A stretch of 64,000 bases of DNA, taken from the NCBI GenBank assembly GCA_910577685.1, contig CAJTOH010000004.1, positions 62,001 to 126,000 of the forward strand, in the 5' to 3' direction. The translations under genes were made by a program, and so were the position numbers. The notes beneath the pieces are model-generated. The model was not told the origin of the DNA. It ran no database searches and was given only the letters and a program-made list of their open reading frames with translations. Below, in pieces: positions 15,887 to 24,487 of the stretch. The stretch is from an uncultured Dorea sp. (GTDB lineage: Bacteria > Bacillota > Clostridia > Lachnospirales > Lachnospiraceae). How positions within the stretch are numbered: the stretch's first letter is position 1; every line of letters begins with the position of its first letter.

Positions 15887-17170
15887 ATGACTTATAAAAG
15901 ATTGATCCCCTGCATTTTCATTGCAGAGGGAAAGGCGGTGAGGTGGTTTGACGACCGTACCGTGATCGCAGAAGACGCCATCGAACTTGCGAAGCGATAC
16001 GGCGACAGCGGCGCAGATGAATTGATCGTGTTCGACCTGTCGGACTATGCCAATGAACATGACGAAGCGATTGACCTGATGAAGCGGATGAACCGGGTGA
16101 TTCGTATTCCTATGGTGGCGGGGGGCAATATAAAGCGTCAGGAGGATATCAAGAAGTTCCTCTATGCAGGATCAAAACGGGCGATACTGAATTTTTCCAA
16201 ACAGGACAGTATTAAGTTGATCGAAGACGCTTCCAAGAGGTTCGGAAAAGAAAAGCTCGCGGTCTCCCTGAATGATTTTGATTCACTGTTTAAGCACCAG
16301 CATATAATACGGGAATACTGCAGCGAGATTATTTTCATGCACAGGCTGGACTTAAACTCCGTCGCGAATATCACGGATATCCCCTGCGTGGTTGTTACGG
16401 ACACAATGGAGAGCGGGGAGTTGTTCAAGATCCTGAAATCTCCCGGAGTAAGGGGCTTATCCGGAAGATTCGTAAGCCGGCCGGATATGGATTTTACGTC
16501 GTTTAAGGAACAGTGCGAGCAGAAAGAGATCCGGATGACTTCGTTTGAGAGCATGATCGAATTTTCGGAATTTAAGACCAATGACCAGGGGCTGATCCCT
16601 GTGATTGTACAGCATTATAAGACGCAGGAGGTTTTGATGCTGGCCTATATGAACCGGGAAGCCTTTTACCAGACTATTAAGACCGGGCGGATGACGTATT
16701 TCAGCAGGAGCAGGCAGTCCCTCTGGGTGAAAGGAGAGACCAGCGGACATTTCCAGTATGTCAAATCCCTGACCCTCGACTGTGATAACGACACGCTTCT
16801 TGCCAAGGTGGATCAGGTAGGGGCGGCGTGCCACACCGGCAATCCCACCTGTTTCTTCCAGCATCTGGCTGGCAATGACTTTGACGAGATGAATCCTCTG
16901 CGTGTGTTCGAGTCGGTGTATCAGGTAATCGCAGACCGTAAAGAGCATCCAAAAGAGGGGTCGTACACCAATTACCTGTTTGAGAAGGGGATTGACAAGA
17001 TCCTTAAGAAGATCGGCGAGGAGGCGACGGAGGTTGTGATTGCCGCCAAAAATCCCAATGCCGAGGAGATTAAGTACGAATTGTCCGATTTCCTGTACCA
17101 TGCCATGGTGCTGATGGTCCTGAAAGGGGTTACGTGGGACGATATCGTAATGGAGCTTGCGGACCGTTAA
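15887..17170 (+). CDS. hisIE: HisIE with an N-terminal degenerate HisA/HisF-like barrel
   Basis: Three regions are visible in 427 residues. Residues about 1-210 resemble the HisA/HisF half-barrel family ([12 protein letters not shown], then [14 protein letters not shown]). Residues about 230-330 are phosphoribosyl-AMP cyclohydrolase (HisI) with zinc motifs DCDND and CHTGNPTC. Residues about 345-427 are phosphoribosyl-ATP pyrophosphatase (HisE) with [14 protein letters not shown]. HisIE carries out steps 2 and 3 of the pathway. In the barrel the first catalytic aspartate (PCLDV in HisF) is Phe, and the second catalytic position is also not conserved, so it is probably not a synthase. ATG 15887 is chosen 6 bases after AAAGGAGGT. 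It is last of the his genes here. Confidence 0.87.
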   Translation: MTYKRLIPCIFIAEGKAVRWFDDRTVIAEDAIELAKRYGDSGADELIVFDLSDYANEHDEAIDLMKRMNRVIRIPMVAGGNIKRQEDIKKFLYAGSKRAILNFSKQDSIKLIEDASKRFGKEKLAVSLNDFDSLFKHQHIIREYCSEIIFMHRLDLNSVANITDIPCVVVTDTMESGELFKILKSPGVRGLSGRFVSRPDMDFTSFKEQCEQKEIRMTSFESMIEFSEFKTNDQGLIPVIVQHYKTQEVLMLAYMNREAFYQTIKTGRMTYFSRSRQSLWVKGETSGHFQYVKSLTLDCDNDTLLAKVDQVGAACHTGNPTCFFQHLAGNDFDEMNPLRVFESVYQVIADRKEHPKEGSYTNYLFEKGIDKILKKIGEEATEVVIAAKNPNAEEIKYELSDFLYHAMVLMVLKGVTWDDIVMELADR

Positions 17171-17230
17171 TAATTATTGTCTTGTTCATGGAATATCAGG
17201 GAAGGATCCTACATATATTTTCCTGAGGTG

Positions 17231-17542
17231 ATGAACGTGAATGATTCAGAGAAACGCAGACAAAGGCTTTTAGCGCAGACCAGGGAATTGTACGGTGAGA
17301 GGAGATCGGTTCCGGCTGTCCATCCCAGATACGGCGCGGCATATCATCAGCTTTATAGCGACGACCAGCCCGGCATCCCTCCAAGCACCTTCGGAGTTCG
17401 GCTGTTTTTGTGCCTTCTGCTGTTTGCCGCTTTCGTCTCCATGGACAAGAATAAGGGCGAAGTCATGCATGTGGACAGTACCCGCATCGTAGATGAGATT
17501 ACGACGGATCTGGATGTCGCAGAGGTTTGGAAGGAACTGTAG
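17231..17542 (+). CDS. Small single-pass membrane protein, unknown function
   Basis: I do not recognise this 103-residue protein. It has a basic cytoplasmic-like N-terminus (about 55 residues), one hydrophobic segment near 57-70 and an acidic tail of about 30 residues ending VWKEL. The start at 17231 follows CTGAGGTG; a GTG at 17237 is an alternative. It sits 60 bases after hisIE and its stop codon lies inside the terminator stem, so it is probably the last gene of the his transcript. Confidence 0.6.
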   Translation: MNVNDSEKRRQRLLAQTRELYGERRSVPAVHPRYGAAYHQLYSDDQPGIPPSTFGVRLFLCLLLFAAFVSMDKNKGEVMHVDSTRIVDEITTDLDVAEVWKEL

Positions 17543-17564
17543 TTTTACTACGGTTCCTTCTTTT
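17530..17564 (+). terminator. Intrinsic terminator ending the his operon
   Basis: A 13-pair stem (17530-17542 with 17548-17560, one wobble), loop TTTTA, then TTTT. It lies between the small membrane protein and the convergent upp gene. Confidence 0.8.
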
Positions 17565-17569
17565 GGTCC

Positions 17570-18199
17570 TTACCTTGCTCCGAAAATACGGTCGCCGGCA
17601 TCCCCAAGCCCCGGCACAATATATTTGTGTTCGTTCAAACGGTCGTCCAGCGCGCCGATGTAAAGAGATACGTCCGGATGCTCCTCTTTCATCCGTTCTA
17701 CGCCCTCCGGCGCGGCGATGATGCACAGGAATCGGATATTTTTTACTCCTTTTTCCTTCAGAAGCTGGATTGCCGCGGCGGAAGAGCCTCCGGTTGCCAG
17801 CATGGGATCCACCACGAACACCTCCCGCTCATTGCAGTCCGCCGGCAGCTTACAGTAGTATTCCACAGGCTCAAACGTATCCGGATCCCGATACAGCCCG
17901 ATATGGCCGACCTTGGCGGCCGGTATCATCTTGAGAATCCCGTCCACCATACCAAGTCCGGCTCTCAGAATCGGCACTACGGCCATCTTCTTACCGCTCA
18001 GCTGTTTCCCCGTCATCTCGCAGATCGGCGTCTTAATCTTTACATCCTGAAGCTTTAGATCCCGGGAAGCCTCATAACACATGAGGGAGGCTATCTCGCT
18101 GACGATCTCGCGAAATTCTTTTGAACCCACTTCTTCGCTGCGGATATAATTGATCTTATGTTGGATCAGCGGGTGATCCATTATCTGTACGTTTGGCAT
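17570..18199 (-). CDS. upp: Uracil phosphoribosyltransferase
   Basis: Salvages uracil to UMP with PRPP. The 209-residue product has the PRPP loop [11 protein letters not shown] and the uracil-binding IIAAPEGVE region. The start at 18199 follows GGAGGAATT; the upstream in-frame extension is not conserved. It is transcribed alone, convergent with the his operon and divergent from the asparagine-synthase-like gene. Confidence 0.95.
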   Translation of the reverse strand: MPNVQIMDHPLIQHKINYIRSEEVGSKEFREIVSEIASLMCYEASRDLKLQDVKIKTPICEMTGKQLSGKKMAVVPILRAGLGMVDGILKMIPAAKVGHIGLYRDPDTFEPVEYYCKLPADCNEREVFVVDPMLATGGSSAAAIQLLKEKGVKNIRFLCIIAAPEGVERMKEEHPDVSLYIGALDDRLNEHKYIVPGLGDAGDRIFGAR

Positions 18200-18295
18200 A
18201 TAATTCCTCCTTTGATATACATAAAAATTACATAATTCTATCATACTACAGTTGGCGGACGTATGCTATTCATTTTCGGAAAATAAATTGACTAG

Positions 18296-18324
18296 TTGAT
18301 TTTATTGAAAAATGCAGATATACT
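18296..18324 (+). promoter_or_regulatory. Promoter of the asparagine-synthase-like gene
   Basis: TTGATT (18296-18301) and TATACT (18319-18324), spacer 17. The predicted start is near 18331, so the transcript cannot include a longer N-terminus for the downstream protein. Confidence 0.5.
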
Positions 18325-18338
18325 ATAAGGCGGACAGA

Positions 18339-18367
18339 TTTCGACAGAATAACCTATTTTGTCGAAA
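18339..18367 (+). promoter_or_regulatory. Leader hairpin or operator before the asparagine-synthase-like gene
   Basis: TTTCGACA (18339-18346) and TGTCGAAA (18360-18367) form perfect 8-base arms. With one wobble and two more pairs the RNA stem reaches 11 pairs around a 7-base loop. It lies just after the predicted transcription start. It is not followed by a T run, so it is not a simple terminator. Confidence 0.5.
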
Positions 18368-18408
18368 GGCTTATGGATAGACAGAAAATAAGACAGGAGT
18401 GTACAAGT

Positions 18409-19947
18409 ATGACAAACGTTCAGGAATACAGAGGACATATAAGGAATTGGGAAGAGCTTTGCCGAAAGCTTGAGATCTGGCCCGGGCTGCCAAGAGAGGA
18501 TATGGAGCCTCTCATCCTCACAAAAGCCTATGAGAAATGGGGCTATGACATGGCGGACCATCTGCACGGGATGTTCGCTTTCGCGCTGTGGGATGTTGAC
18601 AGACAGCAGCTTTTCTGTCTGCGCGATCATTTTGGGACAAAACCGTTCTACTATTATCAGACGGCAGACGGGAAACTGCTCTATGGCACGACGATCCGCA
18701 AGATCATGGAGCAGCCGGGATTCGTGAAGGAATTGAACGAAGAGATGCTGCAGATTTATCTGACCCTTACCTACGGCGCGGGGGAGGATACGTTTTTTAA
18801 GGGCGTCAAGAAGCTGCTCCCCGGACGTTACCTGATCTGGAAGGACGGAGAACTGAAAGTAGAACGTTACTGGAAGCCGGATTTCTGTCCGGACGAGAGC
18901 AAGTCCTTAGAGGAGTGGGCGGATGAGATCCACACAACCCTCCAAAAGATCATGCCTGAGGTGAAGACCTCCGAGGAACAGGCGGAATCCTTCCTTTCCG
19001 GCGGCGTGGATTCCTCCTACGTGCTGGCAATGTCCGATATTAAGATGACGGATTCCTGCGGTTACGACGAGGAACGTTTTGATGAGTCGCGGCTTGCAGA
19101 GGAGACGGCGAGAATCCTTGGACGGGAGAACCGGAGGCGCTGCATTTCCCCGGAGGAATATTTTGCAGCCGTTTCCTATGTGATGTACAATATGGAGCAG
19201 CCGTTAGGAGACGCTTCCTCCATTGTATTCGCCCTTGCATGTAAGGCTGCGGCGGAGCATACGAAGATCTGTTATTCGGGAGAAGGCTCCGACGAATTTT
19301 TCGGCGGATATAATATGTACCGCAATGCAGAGCGTTACGGAGACAATTTGAAGACCTTCTATGTAGGCAATACCAATATCATGAAGGAGGATGAGAAGAA
19401 GCGGATCCTTAAGAATTATTCTGAGGACGTTCTTCCTATCAACCTTGTCAGGGACATCTATAAAGAGACCGAAGGGCTTGATCCCCTTGCGAAGATGTCC
19501 GTTGTGGATATCCAGCTATGGCTTGAGGGCGATATCTATTTGAACGTGGACAAGATGAGCGCCGCCGCCGGACTTGAGATCAGGATGCCCTTGACAGACC
19601 GAAGGATCTTCGATATTGCTTCCCGGATGCCGTCAAGATACAAGGTGGATAAGGAACAGAACAAGGTTGCATTCCGTACGGCCGCGGCGAAGGTGCTGCC
19701 GGATGAGATCGCCTTCCGTAAAAAACTCGGTTTCATCGTACCGATCCGCATCTGGATGGCGGACGACAGATATAATCAGGATGTAAGGGAGAAGTTCTGC
19801 TGCAAGACGGCCGAGAAGTTCTTCCACTTGGATGAGATCAACGCCATTTTTGATGAATATGTGGGCGGGAACTCGGATAACTGGCGGAAGGTATGGACGA
19901 TCTATTCATTTCTGGTATGGTATGAGGAATACTTTGTAAAACGTTAA
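18409..19947 (+). CDS. Asparagine-synthase-related protein lacking the glutaminase nucleophile
   Basis: The synthetase half is intact: FLSGGVDSS ATP-pyrophosphatase loop at about 195-203 and a later YSGEGSDEFFGGY. Residues about 1-160 match only the middle and end of the class II glutaminase domain (GMFAFALWD, FGTKPFYYY). The first about 60 residues that begin with the catalytic Met-Cys of AsnB are missing. The start at 18409 is well supported by AGGAG 9 bases upstream and by the promoter position. The 512-residue product may therefore be ammonia-dependent or act on another carboxylate. Typical AsnB proteins are about 600 residues. It heads an operon with a PAP2 phosphatase 28 bases downstream. 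Confidence 0.82.
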   Translation: MTNVQEYRGHIRNWEELCRKLEIWPGLPREDMEPLILTKAYEKWGYDMADHLHGMFAFALWDVDRQQLFCLRDHFGTKPFYYYQTADGKLLYGTTIRKIMEQPGFVKELNEEMLQIYLTLTYGAGEDTFFKGVKKLLPGRYLIWKDGELKVERYWKPDFCPDESKSLEEWADEIHTTLQKIMPEVKTSEEQAESFLSGGVDSSYVLAMSDIKMTDSCGYDEERFDESRLAEETARILGRENRRRCISPEEYFAAVSYVMYNMEQPLGDASSIVFALACKAAAEHTKICYSGEGSDEFFGGYNMYRNAERYGDNLKTFYVGNTNIMKEDEKKRILKNYSEDVLPINLVRDIYKETEGLDPLAKMSVVDIQLWLEGDIYLNVDKMSAAAGLEIRMPLTDRRIFDIASRMPSRYKVDKEQNKVAFRTAAAKVLPDEIAFRKKLGFIVPIRIWMADDRYNQDVREKFCCKTAEKFFHLDEINAIFDEYVGGNSDNWRKVWTIYSFLVWYEEYFVKR

Positions 19948-19975
19948 AAAGGCGCTTTGAAAAAAGGAGTATAAT

Positions 19976-20650
19976 ATGCAAAAGAAAACCGGAAACTTTA
20001 TCATTACCGGAATATGGGTAATTCTGTTTATTCTTTTCACCGTTTTAATACAGACCGTAGACGTCAATGCAATCGGTCCAAAGGACTCCAGCGTAGGCTT
20101 TGCTTCGATTAATGGGCTTGTACACGAATTTCTGGGAGTCCACAGGCTTTGGTACACGATTACATATTGGCTTGGATTCATTCCCCTGTCTACGGCGGGA
20201 GTATTTGCGGTAATTGGTCTTATGCAGCTCGTCCAAAGAAGGAGCCTGCTGAAAGTAGACAAAAGTATCATCGCCCTCGGCATCTTTTACGGGGTTACCA
20301 TTATTGTGTACGTATTGTTTGAATTCTACATCGTTAATTACAGGCCGATTCTGATAGACGGATATCTGGAAGCTTCTTATCCTTCTTCGCATACAATGAT
20401 GGCATGCTGTTTTATGGCCGCCGCAATGTTGGAATGCGGCGTATTGGTTAAGGACAAAACGGTCAATCTTATCGTCAGGATCGCTTCTGTTATCATTATG
20501 GCGGTGATAGTGATCGGCCGATTAGTTTCAGGAGCCCATTGGTTTACGGATATTATAGGAGGTTTGTTGATCAGCGGCGCGTTGATCATGGGATTTTATT
20601 CTGTTTTATCGATGCTCCCGGAAAGTCGTCCGGGAAAAAGGAGACGGTAG
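19976..20650 (+). CDS. PAP2 family membrane phosphatase
   Basis: An integral membrane phosphatase, probably acting on lipid or undecaprenyl pyrophosphates. The 224-residue product has about six membrane segments. The three phosphatase signatures are recognisable: an RP motif in YRPILIDG, PSSH (usually PSGH) in ASYPSSHTM, and GRLVSGAHWFTD. An AAAAGGAG site precedes the ATG. It lies between the asparagine-synthase-like gene and the FAD dehydrogenase with tiny gaps, so all three are likely co-transcribed up to the terminator at 22292. Confidence 0.82.
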   Translation: MQKKTGNFIITGIWVILFILFTVLIQTVDVNAIGPKDSSVGFASINGLVHEFLGVHRLWYTITYWLGFIPLSTAGVFAVIGLMQLVQRRSLLKVDKSIIALGIFYGVTIIVYVLFEFYIVNYRPILIDGYLEASYPSSHTMMACCFMAAAMLECGVLVKDKTVNLIVRIASVIIMAVIVIGRLVSGAHWFTDIIGGLLISGALIMGFYSVLSMLPESRPGKRRR

Positions 20651-20652
20651 TT

Positions 20653-22293
20653 ATGATACGGATCAGTCAGCTGAAGCTTAATATCCGCCACACGGAGGCA
20701 GATCTAAGGACGAAGATCTGCCGGCTTCTTTGTATCAGGGAAGATATGCTTATTTCCTATGCACGAAAGAAGCAGTCTCTTGACGCCAGAAAGAAGCCTC
20801 AGCTTTTCTATGTCTATACCATAGACGTTCTTGTAAAGAATGAGAAGGACATAAAAAAGCGCCTCAAAAGGCAGAAGAGTGCGAACATACTGTTTCAGCC
20901 GGAGATAAAGCGGTATTCCCTCAACGCCTCCGGGCTTAAGCCGCCGGCTCACCGTCCCGTAATTATCGGTACCGGGCCGGCAGGATTATTCTGCGGATAC
21001 GAGCTTGCCCGTCTCGGATATCGTCCGATTCTTTTAGAGAGGGGCGCGTCTGTGGAAGAACGTAAGAAGGATGTAGAAAAGTTCTGGGCTTCGGGAGACT
21101 TAAATCCTGAATCTAACGTTCAATTCGGGGAAGGCGGTGCGGGAACGTTCTCAGACGGGAAACTGAATACTCTGGTGAACGACCCTCATGGACGCAACGA
21201 CAGGATCCTTAGTATTTTCGTGGAAAACGGGGCACCGGAAGAGATCTTGTATCAGAGTAAGCCGCATATCGGAACAGATATTCTTGCCGAAGTGGTGCAA
21301 AATATGCGGAAGTATATTATTTCCCGGGGCGGGGAGGTCCGGTTCCATTCCAAGGTAACGGATCTTGTCATAACCCGGGAAGAAGGCGGCGGGAAATTAT
21401 CCGCGCTCAAAGTATACGGTAACAAGGAGACGGAAAGCAATACGGAAGTACTGGAGGCGGAAATCGCGGTGCTTGCCGTAGGGCACAGCGCCAGAGATAC
21501 GTTTTCCATGCTCAAAGATCACAAAATTCCTATGGAAGCGAAGTCCTTCGCGGTGGGCGTCCGTATGGAGCACCCCCAGGAAATGATTAATCTGGCGCAG
21601 TACGGAGTTTCCCATGATCCGGATCTTCCGGCGGCCGCTTACAAACTGACGGCAAATCTTCCGGAGGGAAAGGGCGTATACACATTCTGTATGTGTCCCG
21701 GAGGATATGTTGTCAACGCCTCCTCCGAGGAAGGACGTCTGGCGGTCAACGGTATGAGTTACCATGCAAGAGACGGACTCAACGCCAACAGCGCCGTAGT
21801 CGTGACGGTGTCGCCGAATCCGGACTCAAATAACGGGTACGACCCGCTTTATGGAATGGAGTTCCAGCGCAGGCTTGAGGAAGCCGCATACCGGGTCGGC
21901 GGCGGAAAAATTCCGGTGCAGCTTTTCGGGGATTTCCAAAAGAACCGTCCCTCCAAAGGTCCCGGGGAGATTAATCCCCAGATGAAAGGCGGTTATACAT
22001 GGGGGAATGTAAGGGCCGTATTTCCGGAAGAACTGGCGAAAGCCATAGAAGAGGGCGTCCTTTCCTTCGGGAAACGCCTGAAAGGATACTCGCGTCCGGA
22101 CGCTGTCGTTTCCGGCGTCGAGAGCCGTACCTCATCTCCTGTGCGTATCCTGAGAGACGCCTCTTTCCAAAGCACGGTGAAGGGGCTCTATCCCTGCGGC
22201 GAGGGCGCCGGTTACGCCGGCGGAATCACGTCCGCCGCAATCGACGGCCTTAAAGTCGCGCAGGCAATCGCGGAAGAATACCACCCCTTTTAA
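20653..22293 (+). CDS. Uncharacterized FAD-dependent dehydrogenase (COG2509-like)
   Basis: A 546-residue flavoprotein. After a basic N-terminal region of about 105 residues comes the FAD-binding Rossmann motif IGTGPAGLFCGYELARLG and a second-strand acidic residue (LLERG). The C-terminus has the second flavin contact region (GEGAGYAGGITSAAIDG). The family is common in Firmicutes; the substrate is unknown. ATG 20653 is 2 bases after the PAP2 stop (TAGTTATG); a longer frame opens within PAP2 but only this start fits the family. Confidence 0.85.
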   Translation: MIRISQLKLNIRHTEADLRTKICRLLCIREDMLISYARKKQSLDARKKPQLFYVYTIDVLVKNEKDIKKRLKRQKSANILFQPEIKRYSLNASGLKPPAHRPVIIGTGPAGLFCGYELARLGYRPILLERGASVEERKKDVEKFWASGDLNPESNVQFGEGGAGTFSDGKLNTLVNDPHGRNDRILSIFVENGAPEEILYQSKPHIGTDILAEVVQNMRKYIISRGGEVRFHSKVTDLVITREEGGGKLSALKVYGNKETESNTEVLEAEIAVLAVGHSARDTFSMLKDHKIPMEAKSFAVGVRMEHPQEMINLAQYGVSHDPDLPAAAYKLTANLPEGKGVYTFCMCPGGYVVNASSEEGRLAVNGMSYHARDGLNANSAVVVTVSPNPDSNNGYDPLYGMEFQRRLEEAAYRVGGGKIPVQLFGDFQKNRPSKGPGEINPQMKGGYTWGNVRAVFPEELAKAIEEGVLSFGKRLKGYSRPDAVVSGVESRTSSPVRILRDASFQSTVKGLYPCGEGAGYAGGITSAAIDGLKVAQAIAEEYHPF

Positions 22294-22326
22294 GGACGGA
22301 CCCTTCTGAAAAGTCCGTCCTTTTTC
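22292..22326 (+). terminator. Intrinsic terminator after the FAD dehydrogenase
   Basis: AAGGACGGAC (22292-22301) pairs with GTCCGTCCTT (22313-22322), followed by a T run. The stem begins inside the stop codon. Confidence 0.85.
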
Positions 22327-22387
22327 TATAATCCCACCCTTTTCGACATCCAGGCAATACTTTAAGAAATTTTTAATGTGATTACTC

Positions 22388-22416
22388 TATACACTGTTTC
22401 CGAAATATGGTAAAAT
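22388..22416 (+). promoter_or_regulatory. Possible promoter of the DUF4321-radC-mre region
   Basis: TATACA (22388-22393) and TAAAAT (22411-22416), spacer 17, 41 bases before the DUF4321 start codon. Confidence 0.4.
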
Positions 22417-22456
22417 GTATTGAGTTTTCAGATAGACAAAACGAGGAGGAGTACAT

Positions 22457-22717
22457 ATGAAGGGAGCAGGAGGCAAGAATTCCTGGGCTTTATTCCTGTT
22501 TGTTCTGACAGGGATCGTACTTGGAGGTTTTATCGGTATGCTGGCTGAGGGAGTGCCGGCGCTTAGCTGGCTGGGATATGGTCAGTCCTTTGGGCTTGAG
22601 GAGCCTGTGGTCCTGAATTTCGGGATTTTAGTGCTGACGTTCGGCCTGTCGATCAAGATTACCATTGCAAGTATTGTGGGCGTGATTCTTGCTGTCATTA
22701 TTTATCGTTTCTTATAG
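22457..22717 (+). CDS. DUF4321 family small membrane protein
   Basis: An 86-residue protein with two membrane segments (about 10-30 and 55-84) separated by a short extracellular-type loop with GYGQSFGLEEP. This pattern is DUF4321, a family of unknown function found in Clostridia, commonly next to radC/mreB. GAGGAGG lies a few bases before ATG 22457. It is followed 12 bases later by radC. Confidence 0.75.
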   Translation: MKGAGGKNSWALFLFVLTGIVLGGFIGMLAEGVPALSWLGYGQSFGLEEPVVLNFGILVLTFGLSIKITIASIVGVILAVIIYRFL

Positions 22718-22729
22718 AGTCTGTTTTGA

Positions 22730-23446
22730 GTGTCGTACGAATCCAAAGATGAGATGAAGCAGCCAAATACCATAAAAGAGATACCGGAGACGGAACGTCC
22801 TTATGAAAAATGCGAACGAAAAGGGGCGCAGAGCTTAAGTGATGAAGAGTTGCTGGCCGTACTGCTGCGTACAGGCACCCGCGGAGAGAATGTTCTGGAA
22901 CTGGCAAGGAGGATACTTTACCATACCGGAAAGACCGGTATTTTAGGAATTCACCAGTTCAGCATGGAACGGCTTATGCAGATCAGGGGAGTGGGGAAAG
23001 TGAAGGCGGTTCAGATTTCCTGTATCTCCGAGCTTGCAAAGCGGCTCTCTAAGGCAACGTATCAGGAGGCCTTATGTTTTGCAGATCCGGAGACGATTGC
23101 CAGATATTATATGGAAGATATGCGTCATGAGAAGCAGGAGTTAATGAAGCTTCTGATGTTAAATACAAAAGCGAAGCTGATCGGGGAGACGAATATATCA
23201 AAGGGGACTGTGAACGCCTCGCTGATCACGCCGAGAGAACTTTTTATAGAAGCGCTACAAAAGAATGCGGTGTCCATTGTTATTATGCATAACCACCCCA
23301 GCGGCGACCCTACTCCAAGCAGGGAAGATATGCTGACGACTAAGAGAATCCTCGACGCCGGGGCATTAATTGGAATTGATCTGTTAGATCATATTATAAT
23401 TGGGAATAATCGTTATGTAAGTTTTAGGGAAGAGGGCATGCTTTAG
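22730..23446 (+). CDS. radC: RadC/JAB-domain protein
   Basis: The 238-residue product has an N-terminal UPF0758 helix-hairpin-helix region (LSDEELLAVLLRTGTRG, then IRGVGKVKA) and a C-terminal JAB/MPN metalloprotease-like domain with HNHPSGDPTPS. Its biochemical role is not settled, despite the radC name. I keep GTG 22730, but ATG 22754 is also possible since neither has a clear ribosome binding site. It sits at the head of the mreBCD cluster, as in many Firmicutes. Confidence 0.88.
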   Translation: MSYESKDEMKQPNTIKEIPETERPYEKCERKGAQSLSDEELLAVLLRTGTRGENVLELARRILYHTGKTGILGIHQFSMERLMQIRGVGKVKAVQISCISELAKRLSKATYQEALCFADPETIARYYMEDMRHEKQELMKLLMLNTKAKLIGETNISKGTVNASLITPRELFIEALQKNAVSIVIMHNHPSGDPTPSREDMLTTKRILDAGALIGIDLLDHIIIGNNRYVSFREEGML

Positions 23447-23462
23447 AAAGGATTTATGTCAG

Positions 23463-24485
23463 ATGGCGAGGAATGTATACGGTCTTGATCTCGGTTCCTA
23501 TGAGATTAAGGTTTATGATAAGAAGAAAGATACCATATGGAAAGAAAAAGACGTAATCGCACTGAAGAATGAGAAGGAGATTTTTGCCGTGGGGGACGAA
23601 GCCTTTTCTATGTACGAGAAGGCGCCGTCTAATATAGAGGTCGTATTTCCCATGAAAGAAGGGGTTATCTCCAGATTTCATGATATGCAGTTTCTTCTGC
23701 AGAATCTTCTTAAGAAGGATAGGCAGTTTGCCCGCGGTTCGGAATACGTGGTGGCAGTACCGACGGATGTCACGGAAGTAGAGAAGAAGGCGTTCTTTGA
23801 CCTTGTCATCCATTCGACGGCAAAGGCGAAGGAAGTCAATATTGTAGAGCGGTCCATTGCAGACGCAATCGGTCTGAATCTGGATGTCCAGAACACAAAA
23901 GGCGTATTTATCGTGAATTTCGGAGGGGAGACCACAGAACTGTCGGTGATCGCCGGGGGCGGTATGGTTATGAACCGTCTCGTGAAGGTGGGCGGCGCCA
24001 CTTTTGACCAGTCGGTGATCAACCTGGTGCGCCACAGCCACGACTTCCTGATCGGAAGGCATACGGCGGAGGTGCTGCGCAAGAGTTTCGGAATATTCAC
24101 CAACGAGGTAGAAGCCATGCTCACTGTCGCGGGGCGCGACCTGATCACGGGCGTTCCTATGCGCAAAGGGATTTCCATCAATCTGGTGAGGCTGGCTATG
24201 AAGGATCCTTTGTTCCAATGCGTCAGCGCCATCCAGTCCCTTCTTGACAGGACGCCTCCGGAGGTGCGCAAGGCGATCAATGAAAACGGGATTTTTCTGA
24301 CCGGCGGCGTTGCTAATACGGCGGGCCTTGAGATGTATGTGGAGGAGATGGTCGGAATTACGACCCGGACCTCCGTAGAGCCGGATATCTGCGCAGTGTC
24401 CGGATTGAAGAAGATTATTGAGTCGAAGGAACTTCGCAAGTTTGCATTTTCCATGATCGATGAAAATTATAGGTGGATGAGATAA
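23463..24485 (+). CDS. mreB: Divergent MreB-type rod shape protein
   Basis: An actin-like ATPase expected to position the elongation machinery under the membrane. The 340-residue product has phosphate-1 LDLGSYEIKV (about 8-17), phosphate-2 VNFGGETTEL (about 151-160) and adenosine motif FLTGGVANT. In canonical MreB phosphate-2 begins with Asp (DIGGGTTE); here it is Asn 152, and the nearby EEP motif reads ER-S. This suggests weaker or altered hydrolysis. The position directly before mreC supports the assignment. An AAAGGATTT site precedes ATG 23463. Confidence 0.85.
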   Translation: MARNVYGLDLGSYEIKVYDKKKDTIWKEKDVIALKNEKEIFAVGDEAFSMYEKAPSNIEVVFPMKEGVISRFHDMQFLLQNLLKKDRQFARGSEYVVAVPTDVTEVEKKAFFDLVIHSTAKAKEVNIVERSIADAIGLNLDVQNTKGVFIVNFGGETTELSVIAGGGMVMNRLVKVGGATFDQSVINLVRHSHDFLIGRHTAEVLRKSFGIFTNEVEAMLTVAGRDLITGVPMRKGISINLVRLAMKDPLFQCVSAIQSLLDRTPPEVRKAINENGIFLTGGVANTAGLEMYVEEMVGITTRTSVEPDICAVSGLKKIIESKELRKFAFSMIDENYRWMR

Positions 24486-24487
24486 TT

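Noticed and set aside
23454..24454. Two long minus-strand frames opposite mreB
   Set aside because: Both are antisense to the mreB frame and show no recognisable protein features.
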